A stretch of DNA of 64,000 nucleotides from assembly GCF_024628865.1 (NCBI RefSeq), contig NZ_CP102384.1:1623001-1687000 (forward strand). The letters run 5' to 3'. The notes beneath the pieces are model-generated. The model did not search any database and was not told the origin of the DNA. It saw only the letters and a program-made list of their open reading frames with translations. The translations under genes and the position numbers were made by a program. Below, piece by piece: positions 62,021-64,000 of the stretch (positions within the stretch are counted from its first letter, which is position 1; every line of letters starts with the position of its first letter). Origin of the DNA: Sphingopyxis sp. DBS4. GTDB lineage: Bacteria; Pseudomonadota; Alphaproteobacteria; Sphingomonadales; Sphingomonadaceae.

Positions 62021-62905
62021 ATGACCGATCAAGCCGAATATGTGCCGCCGAAGATCTGGACCTGGGACAAGGAAAGCGGGGGTCGCTTTGCCAACATCAA
62101 CCGCCCCGTCGCCGGTCCGACGCACGACAAGGAGCTGCCGATCGGCCAGCATCCGCTGCAACTCTATTCGCTCGGCACGCCCAATGGGGTGAAGGTCACG
62201 GTGATGCTCGAGGAACTGCTCGCGGCCGGGCATGGCGGCGCCGAATATGATGCGTGGCTGATCAACATCGGCGAGGGCGACCAGTTTTCGAGCGGTTTCG
62301 TCGGCGCCAATCCGAACAGCAAGATCCCCGCGCTTATCGACCGCAGCGGGCCGGCGCCGATCCGCGTCTTCGAATCGGGGGCGATCCTGATCCATCTTGC
62401 CGAGAAATTCGGCGCCTTCCTCCCCACCGATCCCGCGCAGCGCGCCGAAACGCTATCGTGGCTGATGTGGCAGATGGGAAGCGCCCCCTTCCTGGGCGGC
62501 GGCTTCGGCCATTTCTATGCCTATGCGCCGTTCAAGCAGGAATATCCGATCAACCGATACGCGATGGAAGTGAAGCGCCAGCTCGACGTGCTCGACCGGC
62601 AGCTCGCGACAAGCGAATATATCGCGGGGTCCGACTATACGATCGCCGACATGGCGATCTGGCCTTGGTATGGTGCGCTCGCGAAAGGCCTCGTCTATGA
62701 CGCGGGCGAGTTTCTGCAGGTGCAGGACTATCGTAATGTCCAGCGCTGGACCGACCAGCTCGCGGCGCGTCCCGCGGTGAAGCGCGGACGGATGGTCAAC
62801 CGGGTGGTGGGCGACCCGGCGAGCCAGCTTCGCGAACGCCACGACGCCTCCGATTTCGACCTCCGCACCCAGGACAAGCTGGAGGCGCAGCAGTCCGCCG
62901 AATGA
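62021..62905 (+). CDS. yghU: YghU-like glutathione-dependent disulfide-bond oxidoreductase
   Basis: 294 residues. An N-terminal extension (YVPPKIWTWDKESGGRFANI) typical of YghU/YfcG-type GSTs, a thioredoxin-like domain with LYSLGTPNGVKVTVMLEEL and the GSH-binding NPNSKIPALIDR and FESGAILIHLAEKFG, and an alpha-helical C-domain (YAMEVKRQLDVLDRQLATSEYI). It has disulfide reductase and peroxidase activity in E. coli. A clear CAGGAG lies ahead of the ATG. Confidence 0.9.
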   Translation: MTDQAEYVPPKIWTWDKESGGRFANINRPVAGPTHDKELPIGQHPLQLYSLGTPNGVKVTVMLEELLAAGHGGAEYDAWLINIGEGDQFSSGFVGANPNSKIPALIDRSGPAPIRVFESGAILIHLAEKFGAFLPTDPAQRAETLSWLMWQMGSAPFLGGGFGHFYAYAPFKQEYPINRYAMEVKRQLDVLDRQLATSEYIAGSDYTIADMAIWPWYGALAKGLVYDAGEFLQVQDYRNVQRWTDQLAARPAVKRGRMVNRVVGDPASQLRERHDASDFDLRTQDKLEAQQSAE

Positions 62906-62923
62906 CGGATTTTCCACGCGCCG

Positions 62924-62952
62924 CCTGCCGGGGCCGTTAACGTTCCGGCAGG
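62924..62952 (+). terminator. Hairpin after the GST gene
   Basis: CCTGCCGG (62924-62931) pairs with CCGGCAGG (62945-62952) around a 13-base loop, 19 bases after the stop. It lacks a T-run. Confidence 0.4.
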
Positions 62953-63060
62953 AGGCACGGAGTTGCGAGCCTCGCACGCCGCGCTCCTTCTGTAAAATCT
63001 GCAAAATCGACGCGCAGCCGCTTCGACCCCGCCTTCATCGCCCCGCGCCATGCTGGGCGG

Positions 63061-63507
63061 ATGATGGCTCCCGATCCCTTGCAGCGGTCCGCTCGTTCGC
63101 TTCCCGCCCGTCTGGCGCGAAGCGAGCGGGCGGCCGCGATGGTCGAGATGGCGCTCGTGCTGCCGCTCTTCCTCGCGCTCCTCATGGGCATATTGGTCTA
63201 TGGCCAATATTTCCTGCTCGCGCACAGCGTCCAGCAAGCGGCGAACGACGGCGCCCGCGCCGCGATCGTCGGGCTAGATGCCGCCGACCGCAGCGCGATC
63301 GCGACCCGCGCCGTCGACCGCAGCATGCAGGCGATCGCGGGCTTCACCCCCGCCACGCGCAATGTCGCGGTGAGCGAGACCAGCGACGCGGTAACCGTCG
63401 CCGTCACCTATAATGTCCCCGCTACCAGCCTCATCCGCTCCTCCTTCGTCCCTTCGCCGGGCAACGTCATCCGCGCCCGCGCGACCTTTGAGCTTCCGGT
63501 GGACTGA
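63061..63507 (+). CDS. tadE: TadE-like pilus assembly protein
   Basis: 148 residues. ARSERAAAMVEMALVLPLFL is the TadE/TadG-like entry with the conserved Glu in the pre-helix VEMALVLP, followed by one membrane helix (about 31-50). The periplasmic part is short with no cysteines. TadE and TadF/G belong to the Flp (tight adherence) pilus locus. The TadG-like gene begins at 63509, directly after it. Confidence 0.85.
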   Translation: MMAPDPLQRSARSLPARLARSERAAAMVEMALVLPLFLALLMGILVYGQYFLLAHSVQQAANDGARAAIVGLDAADRSAIATRAVDRSMQAIAGFTPATRNVAVSETSDAVTVAVTYNVPATSLIRSSFVPSPGNVIRARATFELPVD

Positions 63508-63508
63508 C

Positions 63509-64000
63509 ATGGCGTTCTTCCGCACCCTTCTGAAAGACCGACGCGCCGGCATCAGCATCGCCTCCGCTTTCGCGCTCACGATGCTGATCGGCGCGGCTGC
63601 GCTTGCGGTCGATTTCGGCTCCTTCACCCTCGATCGCCGCAAACTGCAAGGGATCGCCGACGCCGCCGCGCTCGCCGCAGCCGGGCGACCCGGCCAGGAA
63701 CGCGCGGCGGCCGAGCGAATCATCGCCGCCAACTGCAATTGCGCCATCGCTATCGCGTCGCTGACGACCGGCACGTATCAGCCCGATCCTGACGTTCCCG
63801 CCGAACAGCGCTTCACGGCAGGGGGCGGCGCGCCGAACGCGGTCCGCATCGTGCTGACCCGCGACCGGCCAATGTTCTTCGGCCGCTTCGTGACCGGCCG
63901 CGACGAAACAGTCATTGGCGCTTCGGCCACAGCGGCGCGGCGGGGCTATGCCGCCTTTTCGCTCGGCTCGCGCGTCGCGGCGCTCCACGGCGGAGTGCCG
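63509..64000 (+). CDS. TadG-like Flp pilus protein, N-terminal part
   Basis: 164 codons to the window end, frame still open. DRRAGISIASAFALTMLIGA leads into one membrane helix and ALAVDFGSFTLDRRKLQGIADAAALAAA, the pattern of TadG/TadE-like proteins at the N-terminus. Two cysteines (NCNC) follow. The gene starts two bases after the tadE stop, so both are co-translated. The rest lies beyond the window. Confidence 0.85.
   Translation, partial: MAFFRTLLKDRRAGISIASAFALTMLIGAAALAVDFGSFTLDRRKLQGIADAAALAAAGRPGQERAAAERIIAANCNCAIAIASLTTGTYQPDPDVPAEQRFTAGGGAPNAVRIVLTRDRPMFFGRFVTGRDETVIGASATAARRGYAAFSLGSRVAALHGGVP

Overview
The window reads as chromosomal DNA of an alphaproteobacterium, most probably a Sphingomonadaceae member such as Sphingopyxis (inference). 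The grounds are uniformly high GC, the cell-cycle regulator GcrA, a stand-alone ATP-synthase F0 operon without F1 genes, the order lapA-pyrF-trpF-trpB-trpA-accD, several families of palindromic REP-type repeats between genes, and sphingomonad-style uncharacterised proteins. I see no phage, insertion sequence, CRISPR array, rRNA or replication origin. About 72 protein genes (two cut by the window edges) and two tRNA genes fill it. Only 60419-60768 exceeds 300 bases without a protein gene, and it holds a terminator and tRNA-Ser.

Left part (1-13 kb): a minus-strand run (MFS exporter, small alpha/beta hydrolase, cysK, SleB-type cell-wall hydrolase); a DUF885 lipoprotein; then a two-gene signalling unit, a TIR-transmembrane-SH3-YARHG protein translationally coupled to a TPR-SLOG-like-class III nucleotide cyclase protein (5429-8346). 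This unit is the least ordinary object in the window. It is followed by rsmB, an SDHAF4-like gene, a SapC-family gene, a D-2-hydroxyacid dehydrogenase and an uncharacterised secreted-type protein.

Middle (13-43 kb): RNA helicase, tRNA-Ala(CGC), a DUF4349 lipoprotein, uvrD/pcrA, transporters, rsmD plus a pseudouridine synthase, a single-domain response regulator, ampG, folC, the pyrimidine/tryptophan/fatty-acid block, purB, two tandem related secreted proteins (one with EF hands), rnk and radC, a ydbH-ynbE-ydbL outer-membrane lipid homeostasis operon, and atpI-atpB-atpE-atpF'-atpF.

Right part (43-64 kb): uvrC, a thioesterase, recO, leuB, metZ, apaG and a LysR regulator all run rightward. A sigma factor-membrane protein-serine hydrolase operon, parE, an outer-membrane barrel, gcrA, an ABC-2 permease, hspQ, a Yip1-like protein, a nitrobindin-like protein, tRNA-Ser(CGA), a CoA transferase, a YghU-like GST and the start of a tad-type (TadE/TadG) locus follow.

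Most gene pairs in operons overlap by ATGA, and several convergent neighbours overlap at their 3' ends. REP-type inverted pairs sit between trpA and trpB, upstream of trpF, downstream of rhlE, between recO and leuB, downstream of the atp operon and downstream of the LysR gene.
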